DNA of 64,000 bases from Stemphylium vesicarium (lineage: Eukaryota; Ascomycota; Dothideomycetes; Pleosporales; Pleosporaceae): the NCBI GenBank assembly GCA_004380135.1, contig QXCR01000068.1, forward strand, positions 1-64,000, in the 5' to 3' direction. The notes beneath the pieces are model-generated. The model ran no database searches, was not told the origin of the DNA, and was given only the letters and a program-made list of their open reading frames with translations. This document shows positions 54,016 through 64,000 of this stretch, piece by piece; within the stretch, counting starts at the first letter, position 1, and every line of letters starts with the position of its first letter. Position numbers and translations under genes: made by a program.

Positions 54016-54719
54016 TCGACTCTTTCCCGTATTTGCATCTGTTGGGTTGGCTGTAATTTTGTCTGTATTTTTAATACCAGCCGCGATGGGTCGTGGACAG
54101 ATTGAGTAGCATCACCGCGTGGGGCCGGCGTTTGGGGCACATGCGTATGCGAAAAGGCGCTTTATTCATACAAAAGTAGCGGAATGCATCCTTCGCGTAT
54201 TCACGTGAAGATTGTGGCTGGTTTAGCTGCATACATGGCATCCAACTTCAACTCGCTACAGGCCCAGATGCCTGCAAGTCCACTACAATGATATAGTTAC
54301 CAGTGAATTTTTTCCATCTTCATTGAAGACAACACGCTCAATAACGTGCTTTTGCAATGCATGGGTGCACTACTTATTCCGAATATCCATAGCGCAATCC
54401 AAGCGCGGCTGCTCACATGCGCATGCCCGTTTGAGCCAGCCTTCGTCATCGATCTTGCATCCTTCGTGAAACCCGGGCCGAACGCGTTCTTTATTTACTA
54501 CTCGTCTACCCCACAATCCATCTCAATGATGTTCGCCACTTGAATTGTGCTTACATTTCCAACAATTGTTCTTTCAGACCGCGCCAATCCGTAGCTTTCG
54601 CCTCACTGTCTGACGTCACCGGTCCGAAGCGCGTACCCCAAGCTTCGAGCTTCGCAGAGACTTCACAACACACAAACACAAAATAATTACAGAGCTTCGC
54701 ATCGACTGGATACTTCATC
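54016..54719. other. Intergenic, 0.7 kb
   Basis: Between two same-strand genes; no gene seen. It holds the ORMDL terminator and the antiporter promoter, whose last 60 bases are A/C-rich (CACAACACACAAACACAAAA). Confidence 0.55.
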
Positions 54720-56240
54720 ATGGTCTGGTCTCAGCTCGAGCCTACGGGCCCGCACGTCACGTATATGGCGCTTACCTTCTTCCTGATAATGTACGCGCTG
54801 TTCTCGCTCATGATTCGGAACCGGTTGCATCTTTCGGAACCACCACTAGCCACATTATTTGGTATCGTAAGTATCAACCAAATTCAAATCACACAAAGGA
54901 AAATTACTGATTGCAAATAAACAGATTGTAGGACCGCGCGCCCTTGGTTTTCTAAAGCCTTACGAATGGGGCTTTTCGGTGCGTATACAGGCATCTTCCG
55001 AAACGCCAGGGCTAACCATCAGCAGGATGATGTTATCCAAGAAACCACCCGTCTGATCGTCGGGATCCAATGTTTTGCTGTCGGCCTAGAACTTGAGGAT
55101 CGCTACTTGTCCAAGAAGAAATACGCCCTGCTAGCCCTGTTGGGACCTGTCATGACATTCGGCTGGCTCATCTGCGGCCTTTTCGTCTGCATCATTTTCG
55201 AAACGGATTTCGTTACCGCATTGACGATTGCGGCATGCCTTACACCAACGGATCCAGTACTTGCAGCCTCAGTGCTTTCCAACAGTCAGTTTAGTACTCG
55301 CGTACCAAAGCGCATTAGAAACCTACTGAGCGCAGAGAGTGGATGCAACGATGGTGTTTCATTTCCGTTCCTGTATATCGGTCTAAGTCTTCTCCTCAAG
55401 AATACTGCTGGCGGTGTCTTGAAGAAATGGTTCCTCATCACGATACTGTACCAATGCGTGGTAGGCGTTCTTGTCGGTGTGGCTCTCGGACACATCTTCA
55501 ACATGCTCTATCGCTTGTCACACGGACGTGAATGGATGGGCCGAGCCTCCTACCTGACCTTCTACCTTCTTCTCGCCGTCTTTTCCATCGGAGTAGCATC
55601 AGTCCTTGGAGTGGACGACTTCCTAGTAGCTTTCTTCGCAGGACGTGGATTCTCTCACAGGCAGAGATCTCCCCTCGCCGACACTGCTCTTCCCATCATT
55701 ATCGATATGATGATTAACTCGGCCTTCTTTGTCTTTTTCGGCGCAATGATTCCCTGGGATAGCTTCGACGCATTGGATGCCATCACACCCGGTCGACTGG
55801 TCGGCTTGCTCGTCCTCATCCTACTCTTCCGCCGTATCCCAATCGTCTTTTCAATGTACAAGATGAAATTGCTGCCCTTTGTAAAGACGACAACTGAAGC
55901 ACTCTTCGTCGGGCATTTTGGCCCAATGGGTGTTGGAGCGCTCTTCCTCGCTATCGAAGCACGCGCACAGCTTGAGACCGGCACCTCTTTACCCATGCCG
56001 AGCCCACCCGACGACTTACCAGCAGGAAGGCAGCGAACTGTTACTTTGATCTGGCCGATTGTCTGCTTCGTCGTGCTCGGTAGCACCATGGTCCATGGCT
56101 TCAGTACGCTTGCCGTCAGTATCGGAGGCCACTTTGCGCGCAAGGAGGCTGAGAGAGCTCCGCTGATTGGAGCTGAAAGTGACGGATTGCATGGTATGAT
56201 TCATGATGAGGAAACTAGTGAGATTGAGGATGAGGAGTAG
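54720..56240 (+). CDS. Plasma-membrane Na+/H+ antiporter (Sod2/Nha1 family)
   Basis: Predicted 471-residue monovalent cation/proton antiporter that would export Na+ (and perhaps K+) in exchange for H+. Exons are 54720-54866, 54925-54978 and 55026-56240; the second intron ends CAGCAG, so its acceptor may shift by three bases. About 12 hydrophobic helices are seen. Family landmarks: HLSEPPLATLFGIIVGPRALG, TRLIVGIQCFAVGLEL, ACLTPTDPVLAASV (the ion-binding TDP region) and SAESGCNDGVSFPFLYIGL (ESGxND motif), followed by GVDDFLVAFFAGRGFSH. The cytosolic tail is very short and acidic, unlike the several-hundred-residue tail of budding-yeast Nha1, and so closer to the fission-yeast Sod2 architecture. 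Confidence 0.9.
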
Positions 56241-56636
56241 AATGAATCTTGCAGATCATTGGAGCTTCTCAAAATAGAGCGGGCAGTTTTACGTCATCTA
56301 CGCGACTTCTCCTAGTCATCACAGAAGTTACGAAACAAATTTACTAGTTGGTATGGAAAAGATATGGCGCAGCGACAGCCATGATGTATTTTTAGGGACG
56401 GGTTTTCTTTTCATTCGATAGGGGCTGCATTTACCAAGGTTCAAACGTTAAGAAGCACGTATCGTACAACACTAGATAGCGAACAAGCCTGTATCTATGG
56501 GAACGCAGCACCTTTTTGTACGTGATCGTCCAGATGTCTCCGCTGTCAGTACCTTCCTATTGTAGCCTAGTCCCATCTACATCACTTATCCCCGCGTAAC
56601 GTCCGGTCGCCAACACTCTTCCCATCACACACTGCA
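56241..56636. other. Intergenic, 0.4 kb
   Basis: Between same-strand genes; no gene or notable repeat seen. Confidence 0.55.
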
Positions 56637-58409
56637 ATGATGGCAGGCAAGATCTCAGAGAAGCAGTCGCTGCTTCCAGTGCAGAAGAATTCGCATAGCC
56701 CTTCTTACAGTCGCAAGTTCATTGGAAGCGCTGTATTCTGTTTCGCAACTTTGGCCTTCCTCAGGCATTACATCATCGCTTCTACACCAGCTTGGTACCT
56801 TCCCTCCAACCCAAGCAATGCTGCATCGGAATCGCAATGTAGTCAAGCTGCACCTCTCTTCCCTTCAAGGAGCACTAAAGAGTTGGATGACATGGAAAGT
56901 TATTTGACGTCTGATGCCTTCCGCGATGTTGCTATCGAGCGCTTATCAGGCGCCGTGAAGATCCCGACCCAAAGCTACGACGACATGGGCGATATCGGCG
57001 CTGACCCCCGATGGGACATCTTCTACTCTTTTGCAGATTACGTTAGCAAGACCTACCCTCTTGCGCATGCGACGCTGCAACTCGAGAAGGTCAACACGCA
57101 CGGGTTGCTGTACACCTGGGCTGGCACTGACCCCAGCTTGAAGCCTAACTTGTTGATGGCGCATCAAGATGTCGTGCCAGTTCCGGATTCAACAGTCAAG
57201 CAATGGACGCATCCACCTTTCTCGGGCCACTACGATGGAAAGTTTGTGTGGGGGAGAGGTGCGAGCGATTGCAAGAACCAGCTCATGGCTATCCTCAATG
57301 CTGTGGAGGCGCTCATATCTGCGGACTTTACGCCTCAACGAACGCTGATCTTGTCCTTTGGGTTCGATGAGGAGATATCTGGTAGAGAGGGGGCGAAACA
57401 CCTCTCGGAATACTTGCTTAAGAAGCTTGGACACAACTCCATTGCTGCCATCGTTGATGAAGGCGCGGTGAACGTTGAGAGCTGGGGTGCCAATTTCGCC
57501 ATCCCAGGTGTTGCAGAGAAAGGCTACGTCGATGTCGATATTGTTGTGCGCATGCCTGGCGGCCATAGTAGTATTCCACCACCGCATAACGGGATTGGAG
57601 TAGCTAGCGAGCTCATCACTTTGATCGAAGGAAACCCGTATGAGCCGCATCTCGCGGATGAAAACCCCTACCTGGGTCTTCTCCAATGTGGCGAGAAGTA
57701 TGCGCCAGAATTCCCCCACCACCTAGGAAAGCTACTCGACAAGCGATCTCAGCGAAGCAAGACCTGTAGCAAGAAAGCCAAGAAGGACGAGCTTGCTCTG
57801 GAGGCTGCCAAGGCTGGTGCGGGTACAAAGTATCTTTTCACAACCTCCGTCGCGGTCGACATCATCCACGGCGGTGTCAAGACCAACGCACTTCCTGAAC
57901 GGACCCAGATCACAGTGAACCATCGCATCAACGTCGGCTCTAGCTCTTCGGACATCAAAGCCCACATCACCTCTCTAGCCGCTCAAGTAGCGTATAAGTA
58001 CAACCTTACTCTCCACGCCTTCAACGGCACAGAGACGCCTTCCAGCATAACCCTCTCTCACGGTCCCACAATGCTCGAACCAGCTCCCGTTACACCAACA
58101 TCCTTCCACCCCTCCTCTTCCAACACTTCCGTCCTGACGCCCTTCTTCGTACTCTCAGGTACCACACGTGCGCTCTACGGCGAAAACCTGCTCGTTAGCC
58201 CGGGAATCATGACGGGCAACACGGATACACGCTATTACTGGGATTTGAGCGAGAACATCTTTAGGTATGGGCCTGGTTGGGATAAGGAACAGGCTGGTTT
58301 GGGTAACATTCATACGGTGGATGAGAGAGTGGGGGTGCAGGCGCATTTGGATACGGTTCAGTGGATGTGGGGATGGATCAGAAATATGGATGAGGCTGTG
58401 TTGCAGTGA
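56637..58409 (+). CDS. cps1: Vacuolar carboxypeptidase S (M20 metallopeptidase)
   Basis: Predicted 590-residue zinc metallopeptidase of family M20A, like yeast Cps1, which removes C-terminal residues from small peptides in the vacuole. It is intronless. One transmembrane helix (KFIGSAVFCFATLAFLRHYI, residues about 27-46) after a short cytosolic tail makes it a type II membrane protein, as in yeast, where the tail directs sorting through multivesicular bodies. Metal and catalytic residues are seen in LMAHQDVVPV (His, Asp), WGRGASDCKN (bridging Asp) and FGFDEEISG (Glu-Glu), with later GGHSSIPPPHNGIG in the dimerisation domain and GIMTGNTDTRYY and a His near NIHTVDERV at the end. Two adjacent Met codons start the frame. 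Confidence 0.93.
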   Translation: MMAGKISEKQSLLPVQKNSHSPSYSRKFIGSAVFCFATLAFLRHYIIASTPAWYLPSNPSNAASESQCSQAAPLFPSRSTKELDDMESYLTSDAFRDVAIERLSGAVKIPTQSYDDMGDIGADPRWDIFYSFADYVSKTYPLAHATLQLEKVNTHGLLYTWAGTDPSLKPNLLMAHQDVVPVPDSTVKQWTHPPFSGHYDGKFVWGRGASDCKNQLMAILNAVEALISADFTPQRTLILSFGFDEEISGREGAKHLSEYLLKKLGHNSIAAIVDEGAVNVESWGANFAIPGVAEKGYVDVDIVVRMPGGHSSIPPPHNGIGVASELITLIEGNPYEPHLADENPYLGLLQCGEKYAPEFPHHLGKLLDKRSQRSKTCSKKAKKDELALEAAKAGAGTKYLFTTSVAVDIIHGGVKTNALPERTQITVNHRINVGSSSSDIKAHITSLAAQVAYKYNLTLHAFNGTETPSSITLSHGPTMLEPAPVTPTSFHPSSSNTSVLTPFFVLSGTTRALYGENLLVSPGIMTGNTDTRYYWDLSENIFRYGPGWDKEQAGLGNIHTVDERVGVQAHLDTVQWMWGWIRNMDEAVLQ

Positions 58410-58448
58410 GTGGCTGGCGGTTGTGAGTTTGAATATTTTAGGCGTGGT

Positions 58449-58488
58449 GGCTAGATATGGCTAGATATGGCTAGAAATGGCCAAATAT
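58449..58488. repeat. 10-bp tandem repeat after cps1
   Basis: GGCTAGATAT is present twice exactly, then as GGCTAGAAAT and GGCCAAATAT, a four-unit tandem array in the 3' UTR region 40 bp after the stop. It contains several TAG/ATATGG words, but a processing role is only a guess. The rest of the 278-bp gap to the P450 stop holds nothing recognisable. Confidence 0.8.
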
Positions 58489-58687
58489 CTAAGGTGGATA
58501 GGTGTGTGGAGATTGAGAAGGGCACATGATGTTTATCAACAAGATTGCTGTGTACAGTGTAGAAGAACAGGAACTCATGCATGACAAGGCAACCTATGCC
58601 AAGGCGCTAAGACAAGTTGACGCGGGACGCCTTATCCTAGGGCTTACAGCCTTACATCGATAGCAAAGATCCTCCCGTAACCTTAAA

Positions 58688-60428
58688 TCATCTTCGAGAT
58701 ACCTTTACAATCAGATCCGTCTGCTTGTGAAACCAGCGATTGCTCGTCGTCCAAGGCCGGTCGTGCGCCATCTCCAGGTTGAAGCGGCAAAGCAGTTCAG
58801 GAACGAGGGTATGCAATTCGACCAGAGAAATCTGCGGGGCGTCAGTCAAAAATGCGAAGGGCAAAATATATGTGATACTTGCATTCTTTCCAATACAGAC
58901 TCGGGTGCCCGCACCAAAGATGAGGAGATTCCTGTCCATTGCCTTCCATTCTTCGTCGCTTACTAGCCATCGCTCAGGCTTAAAGTCGCCCGCATCCTGA
59001 CCGAACACGTCCTTGTCGTAGTGGATAACAGCCGGGTTCATTCCAACCCGATAGCCCTTCGGGATGAACTTGTTTGCCGTCTCGATACCCTCTGCCGGTG
59101 CATGCCTCTGCATGCTCAGCCCGACACTCGGATGCATGCGCATGGCTTCCTTGATCGATGCGCAGACATACGGTAGCTTAGTAGTAGTTTCAGAATATTT
59201 GATCGGAGAGCTCAACGACCCGGCAGCGACGGCAGCATCGATTTCAGCTTGCGCTTTTGCGAGCTTCTCTGGGTTGCGCATCAGGTAGTAGAATGTGGCT
59301 CGGAACGCGACGGCCGTCGTATCGGAACCAGCGAACCTATGAGAAGAGTCAACGATGGTCAGTTTGAAAGACATGGTTTCGCTTACATGGCGACATATGC
59401 TTCCAGGGTGGCTTCACGGTTGCTGAAGTTGACCTTTTCTCCCTTATTCCGTACAGTATCAAAAAGCTGTTGTAGCATATCGGTTCTTTCGATTACGCCG
59501 CCTTCAGTTTCCTTGAGCCGTTTCTGAGTGGCTTCGACAGCCGCCTTGCGAATTCCATCAATGGCCTTTACGGCTTTGAATGCAGCTGGGATGACGATTG
59601 CTGAGCTCATTATAAAAGGCCGTAGGTAGGTAGGTGCAATTGCTGAAATGCAAAGAACCGGCATGAGCGCATCCAAAGAAGCGATGAAAGCGCCATGGTC
59701 CTCACTATGCTCCAGGAAACCGAACATGTCACCAAAGAAGATTTCACCAATTACGTCAAAAGAGTACCTGTTACTGTCAGTGGTATTCTTGGATCGATGC
59801 AATGGTCAAGCCTACATCTGCAGCCATTGTCCAAAGTCAATGGGCTCCTTACGGTCGGCATGTTCACCCAAGCGCTGGATGAACAATGCAGAGACCTTGT
59901 TGATATAACCCTCGTTCTTCAGGACGTTGCTCAGTGTATACACCGGGTTGACGATTCTCCGGTAGTTGCTGTGAACCCGTTCATCGGTCTCTGCAAACTG
60001 GTCGAGCTGCTCGCTAATGGTACCACCTCCCCAAACAGAGTCTAGCACTCAGGGTTAGCATTGAACATCAGTGCGCAGCAGTTTAGCCTACAGAAGTCGG
60101 TCTTGGTAAGAGGCCTCTGGTGCTTGTAGATCTTGGGTATCGCGGCTAAGTCGGCAGTAGACACCTCGTTGGGCGCAATGCGAACGATCGGGCCGAATCG
60201 TTCATGAAGACCTCGCTGCACCGTGTGCATGTCACCGACGTAGATGCGGTACATGTACCATAGCCGCGAGATTGAGGCCCAGAATGGACCTGGGACAGTG
60301 GCGAGAGGGTGCAGAGTGCGTGCGTAGAGAGTCCACAGGGCCCAATAGAGAGCGATACAGCTGGGGAGTACGACAGAGAACCATGTAGAGAGCGGCAAGG
60401 CGGACAGGATACCTGTGAAACCCTCCAT
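58688..60428 (-). CDS. Cytochrome P450 monooxygenase with a GC-AG intron
   Basis: Predicted 513-residue ER-anchored haem-thiolate monooxygenase, closest in style to fungal pisatin-demethylase-like P450s; the substrate is unknown. Minus-strand exons are 60428-60092, 60041-59816, 59767-59387, 59336-58883 and 58831-58688. The N-terminal helix (STWFSVVLPSCIALYWALW) is followed by a Pro-rich hinge (HPLATVPGPFW). P450 motifs are complete: FAGSDTTAV (I-helix), KEAMR (ExxR), FKPERWL and the haem loop FGAGTRVCIGKN with Cys462. The last intron (58832-58882) starts GCAAGT, not GT, directly after the haem loop; splicing there restores CIGKNISLVELH. No other biosynthetic gene is adjacent. Confidence 0.92.
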
Positions 60429-61988
60429 GGTGGCAAAAGATTGGACAAGATTCGCAGAATGGGTATGCAGAGGGAGCGGAGGTATTCAACACTCGGGGCA
60501 GGACTGCATCTTTGGCACCACTGCTACCATTACCGAAGCCTTTCGACCATCACGCAAGAGGAGCAGTCTAGCCGGGGACCCCATGTTAAGCATTTAACCT
60601 CCGGCGTCGACACTGTATGTCTTGTGGAATCCGGTTAGCTGTTCAGAGCGATCGACCCTGTCAAAACTTGCACGATTGGAGTTACTAATGGCTAATGGAG
60701 CTGACTCCTCCTGGGTCGCTTCTCTCATTAGAAAAAGACAGGGTTCGTCGTTTTTTCGAACTACAAAGAGAATAGTCGCATCTAGTTCAGTCGTAGTGAA
60801 GCGACAGGGGTGAGTCCATCTCCACGCGGCTCGACCACCCGGGACCGCTTCCGCGGATGAGTAAGCCCCATCATTGGATAGAGTGCTGGTCTACACATTA
60901 TGTCGGCTGATCCTGGATCTGCACCTTCCTTTTGCCGCATGCATAAACCGAGAGCCTCATGTCTTGGACAACGAAATAGACGGCCAAACGACTTGTTATT
61001 CTCACATCGCGTGTGCTACAGTTCAGGGGACGGAATGTAGACCGCGTGCGACAAGGAGTGCATACAAATGCTCTGATAACGACTCGTTGATTGGAGATAA
61101 GGCCCGAGCAGCAGCCGCGTCTTCGTTTCTGAAGGATGCAGCGAATGGCGGGTACCACCGAGGTGGGTCGAGCCCCTAACGTCCGCCCCATGTAAACGGG
61201 CCGCCCCCGGTGCAACGAGAAAAGCCGAGGGAAGGAAACCACGTTTCTTTCAACGGTGGTTCGCCGGAAGGTCTGGCGTCCTGATCCAAGCAGAGTGGGT
61301 TCTTGAAGGCTTGATACTTACAAGCCGCCTACAGATCTCGTATAGGAGCGAAGCCAACATATGTCGAGATGACATTCAGCTCAGTTGCTGGAAACGTTGC
61401 ATTGAGATCTTCAATCGCCGTCTTGATCTGATCCTACCTCTTTTACGCAATACGCTATAAGTTGCGCAAGCATATCAATGACTCGGTCTCACGTGTCCAT
61501 CACAGGAGCAGCTTCTCGAACAGTACTAGACACGACATTTACCCGGAAGCGCATACCTATAGGGACCTAGGCAAGGGTCTGTCCGAAATACGCAATGGGT
61601 GATTGAGAGATGTATTCAGCCATTCGCAAGTGTCGCGAACCCAGCTGCGCAACTGTAACCGAGGGTGTATGTCGATCGGAGAACGCTGCGCAGAAGCTGA
61701 GACACAAGGTGTCTTCGCAATCCTTGAGGGTGGGTGGGTGGTGGACTTGTGGGTCGGCAGGTATGCATCGGGCTGGGATTGCAGTTGGGTTTTTGCTTTT
61801 TGACGCTCGCATGTGAACTGGTTTGCATTCCCTGATCCTTCCCGCAGAGCTTATACTCGCCATCGCTCTCTTGTATACGGTTTTCTAGCTAGATCCCGCT
61901 GCCTATGCGACCTATTCATTCCTTTTGGTTTTCGGGGTGAAACGGCGTTTGACCATTTCCCATCATCTGAGCTCCGCGGGTGTTCGTC
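60429..61988. other. Gene-poor 1.6-kb region
   Basis: Divergent promoter space between the P450 (minus) and the CFEM receptor (plus). No recognisable gene; open frames are at most about 115 codons and unrelated to known families. Confidence 0.55.
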
Positions 61989-63589
61989 ATGAGGGTTTGG
62001 GGGCCGTTTGGGTATTGTGGCGCGGTGTTTGCGCTGTTGGTTTGCACGGCGTTGGGACAACAGATGCCGGCTTGTGCAGTGAGTATTATATCACTTTCTC
62101 TCTAAGACATGTTGAATGCTGACCTTCAAGAGACTGAATGTCTTGAATCAAGCTTAAAGGCGCAGAACACCTGCGCGCCCACAAATGTCACTTGTATATG
62201 TAATAGCGAACCACTAATGGAGTCGATCCAAGGATGTGTCCTCACTTCATGTACATTGAAACAAGCTCTGGGTAAGTCGAAGCACTCATGTTAAACGTCG
62301 CGATATCATGCTGATTGTTGTTAGCGGCCCAGAATGCTACACAGACAATGTGCGAACAACCCGTTCGTGACATTACGCACATCACACCGATTGTGACCGG
62401 CGTATCAGGTGGAGCAGCATTGATCGCCGTGATTGCTCGATGTATCCTGGTCGGTAAGGCTTTCGCCTTGGACGACGCCTTCGCACTTGTATCGCTGCTA
62501 TCAGCGCTACCAATGGGCATTCTAGAATTCGTCATGTCCGCCGACGGTTTCGGAAAAGACATCTGGACCATCGAACCCGAGAAGATCTATCGGATAGTCA
62601 AGGTACGTCAACATCTCCAATCCAGTAGTGCACTACTAATCTTCCACAGTTCACCTGGCTAACCGAAATCTTCTACTTTGCAGCCGTAGCCTTTACCAAA
62701 ATATCATTCCTCTGCTTCTGCCTCCGCATCTTCCCCCGCCAAGGCTTCAGACGCCTGGCCTACTTCCTCCTCGCAACGAGTCTCGCCTACGGCATCGCAT
62801 TCACTGTCACCTGTCTCTTCAACTGCACGCCTGTATCGTACATCTGGACGAGCTGGGACGGCGAACACAGCGGCACATGCATCAACTTCCACGTCTTCGC
62901 TTGGGCCCACGCCGGCGTCAATATCATCCTCGACGTAACTATCCTGGCGATTCCGATCCCGGAGCTGCTGCGCTTGTCGATGAGTATGCGAAAGAAGCTA
63001 TATATTATTACCATGTTTAGTATTGGGACTTTGTAAGTCTATCCCCCCGCTCCTTCCTTAATTTTCCATCCCCCCGTTTCATGCTCCAACGTTAATCTAA
63101 CGAAAATATGCGTCCAGCACAACCGTGGTATCAATAGTCCGCCTCCAATCCCTCGTCAAATTCGCAACCTCTTCAAACCCAACCTACGACTCAGTCCCCA
63201 CAGCCTACTGGTCCGTCCTCGAAGCCTTTGTCGGCATCTTCTGCATCTGCATGCCCGCTCTGCGCCGCTTCCTCGCACGTATCTTCCCCACGTGCTTCGC
63301 GTCTACGCAGTCGGATTCCCGCTACAGACACTACGACGACGCTGAGAACGATGACGCTGGCGCTCAGACGCCGAACAAATTGTCCGATGGCAGGAAGAAG
63401 GGTAGTTCCGGCAAGCCGAGCTTGAACTCTTGGAAGAAGTTTGGCGTTAGTGGATTAGATACCGGGATTACGAAGACCATGGAGACGAGGGTTGAGAGTA
63501 GGAATGGGGGTGGGGAGGAAGATGATGAGGTTATGCTTGTTGAGGTTGATTCGGGGAGGAGGAGGGAGGGGGAGAGGGAGGGGCGGTAG
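61989..63589 (+). CDS. PTH11-like receptor with N-terminal CFEM domain
   Basis: Predicted 453-residue plasma-membrane protein of the PTH11-type receptor family, of which a member in the rice blast fungus is needed for surface sensing. Exons are 61989-62078, 62133-62271, 62325-62602, 62650-63032 and 63118-63589. A signal peptide (residues 1-23) is followed by a CFEM domain with eight Cys: PAC, TEC, NTC, VTC, CIC, GCVLTSC and, after the intron, TMC. Seven helices follow, for example ITPIVTGVSGGAALIAVIAR, FALVSLLSALPMGILEFVM, LTEIFYFAAVAFTKISFLCF, LAYFLLATSLAYGIAFTVTC, AWAHAGVNIILDVTILAIPI and YWSVLEAFVGIFCICMPALR. The C-terminal 150 residues form a charged cytosolic tail. The acceptor of intron 1 (TTCAAGAG) was chosen because it keeps phase and the Cys spacing. 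Confidence 0.88.
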
Positions 63590-64000
63590 AGGAAGGACAT
63601 ATGCGTTGCTGTGGACTAGATGCTTGCGGCTGGTTATGTAGGCATTGTACGATAAATAGATGGTTTGAAGATCATGAAGTATGTTTTTTTTCCTTCTGCT
63701 TGTTACTTGTCCCACTACGCCGGTATTTGGGATACGCTCTCTTATCCCGTGGAATCAAGCGACTATTCTTTTTCGTTGAAACATACACCGGTGATTTTAC
63801 TTTTTTTGCTGAACCATATAATCAGCATCCACAGCCCCTGCACCCCATTTCGTGGCTTCGAACCGCTAGTCAAAAAATGCTCATATCTACAGCATCTACG
63901 TTGACGCAGAATCTCCCACTCAATTAGTGTCTCGTAGTACCATGTTCGTACCAAATAACCAAAGTGAGAATGGAAAAAAGCTCTTCGCGAATCTTTCCCA
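63590..64000. other. Right end of window, no gene seen
   Basis: Contains the 3' UTR of the CFEM receptor and unassigned sequence. A GGTTCGAAGCC word on the minus strand near 63858 resembles a tRNA B box but has no matching A box or cloverleaf. Confidence 0.5.

Noticed and set aside
58688..63589. Secondary-metabolite gene cluster around the P450
   Set aside because: No polyketide synthase, peptide synthetase, terpene cyclase, transferase or pathway regulator is present; the neighbours are a vacuolar peptidase and a receptor.
63840..63940. tRNA gene on the minus strand suggested by GGTTCGAAGCC
   Set aside because: No A box upstream and no acceptor-stem pairing.

Overview
The window is nuclear DNA of a filamentous ascomycete (Pezizomycotina). 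Most introns are 44-85 bp with GT..AG ends and CTRAY-like branch sites, and there are two PTH11/rhodopsin-type membrane proteins, a 7TM-RGS protein, a secreted tyrosinase, an agdC-type GH31 enzyme and an Iec3 subunit. The overall style suggests Dothideomycetes/Pleosporales, but that is inference from gene content and not a database match. No rRNA, tRNA, CRISPR array or intact transposon was recognised.

Layout. 0-10 kb: two secreted subtilisin-like proteases (3.9-5.2 and 8.6-10.0 kb) in gene-poor sequence, with a doubtful small gene before the first. 10.7-14.9 kb: a charged 600-residue protein carrying seven copies of a short Asp-Val-x-Glu-Leu-Val-like motif, convergent with a membrane-anchored type-B carboxylesterase. 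16-18.6 kb: a decayed large GTPase of the nuclear GTPase/dynamin-like group. 18.6-22.4 kb: gene-free sequence with a degenerate 18-bp minisatellite and an irregular array of GCGGCCTCCAAT motifs. 22.4-28.2 kb: agdC-like alpha/beta-glucosidase, then the tRNA thiolase Ncs6, divergent from a small unknown gene. 29.4-34.4 kb: 7TM-RGS regulator, short-chain dehydrogenase, and an SH3 protein whose last coding segment is tandemly duplicated in a way that could form a new intron. 35.2-42.1 kb: tyrosinase, PTH11-like receptor, F-box-like protein. 42.1-46.5 kb: gene-poor, microsatellite-rich, with one weak three-exon model. 46.5-58.4 kb: a dense stretch of mostly conserved genes (GH5 exo-beta-1,3-glucanase, Alg13, mS35/Rsm24, Iec3, ORMDL, Na+/H+ antiporter, vacuolar carboxypeptidase S). 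58.7-63.6 kb: cytochrome P450 and a CFEM-containing PTH11-like receptor.

The genes fall into functional layers and do not form one pathway. Secreted or vacuolar hydrolases (two subtilisins, GH31, GH5, carboxylesterase, carboxypeptidase S) would serve nutrient release and wall turnover. Three seven-helix membrane proteins would serve sensing and G-protein control. The 46-58 kb block holds conserved genes of ER, mitochondrion, chromatin and ion balance. I see no convincing biosynthetic cluster, because the P450 has no synthase beside it. The most notable structures are the candidate newborn intron in the SH3 gene, the motif-repeat protein at 10.7 kb, the two repeat arrays at 19-20 kb and the decaying GTPase. 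Exon boundaries were worked out by hand from splice signals and reading frame, so they may be off by a few bases where noted.
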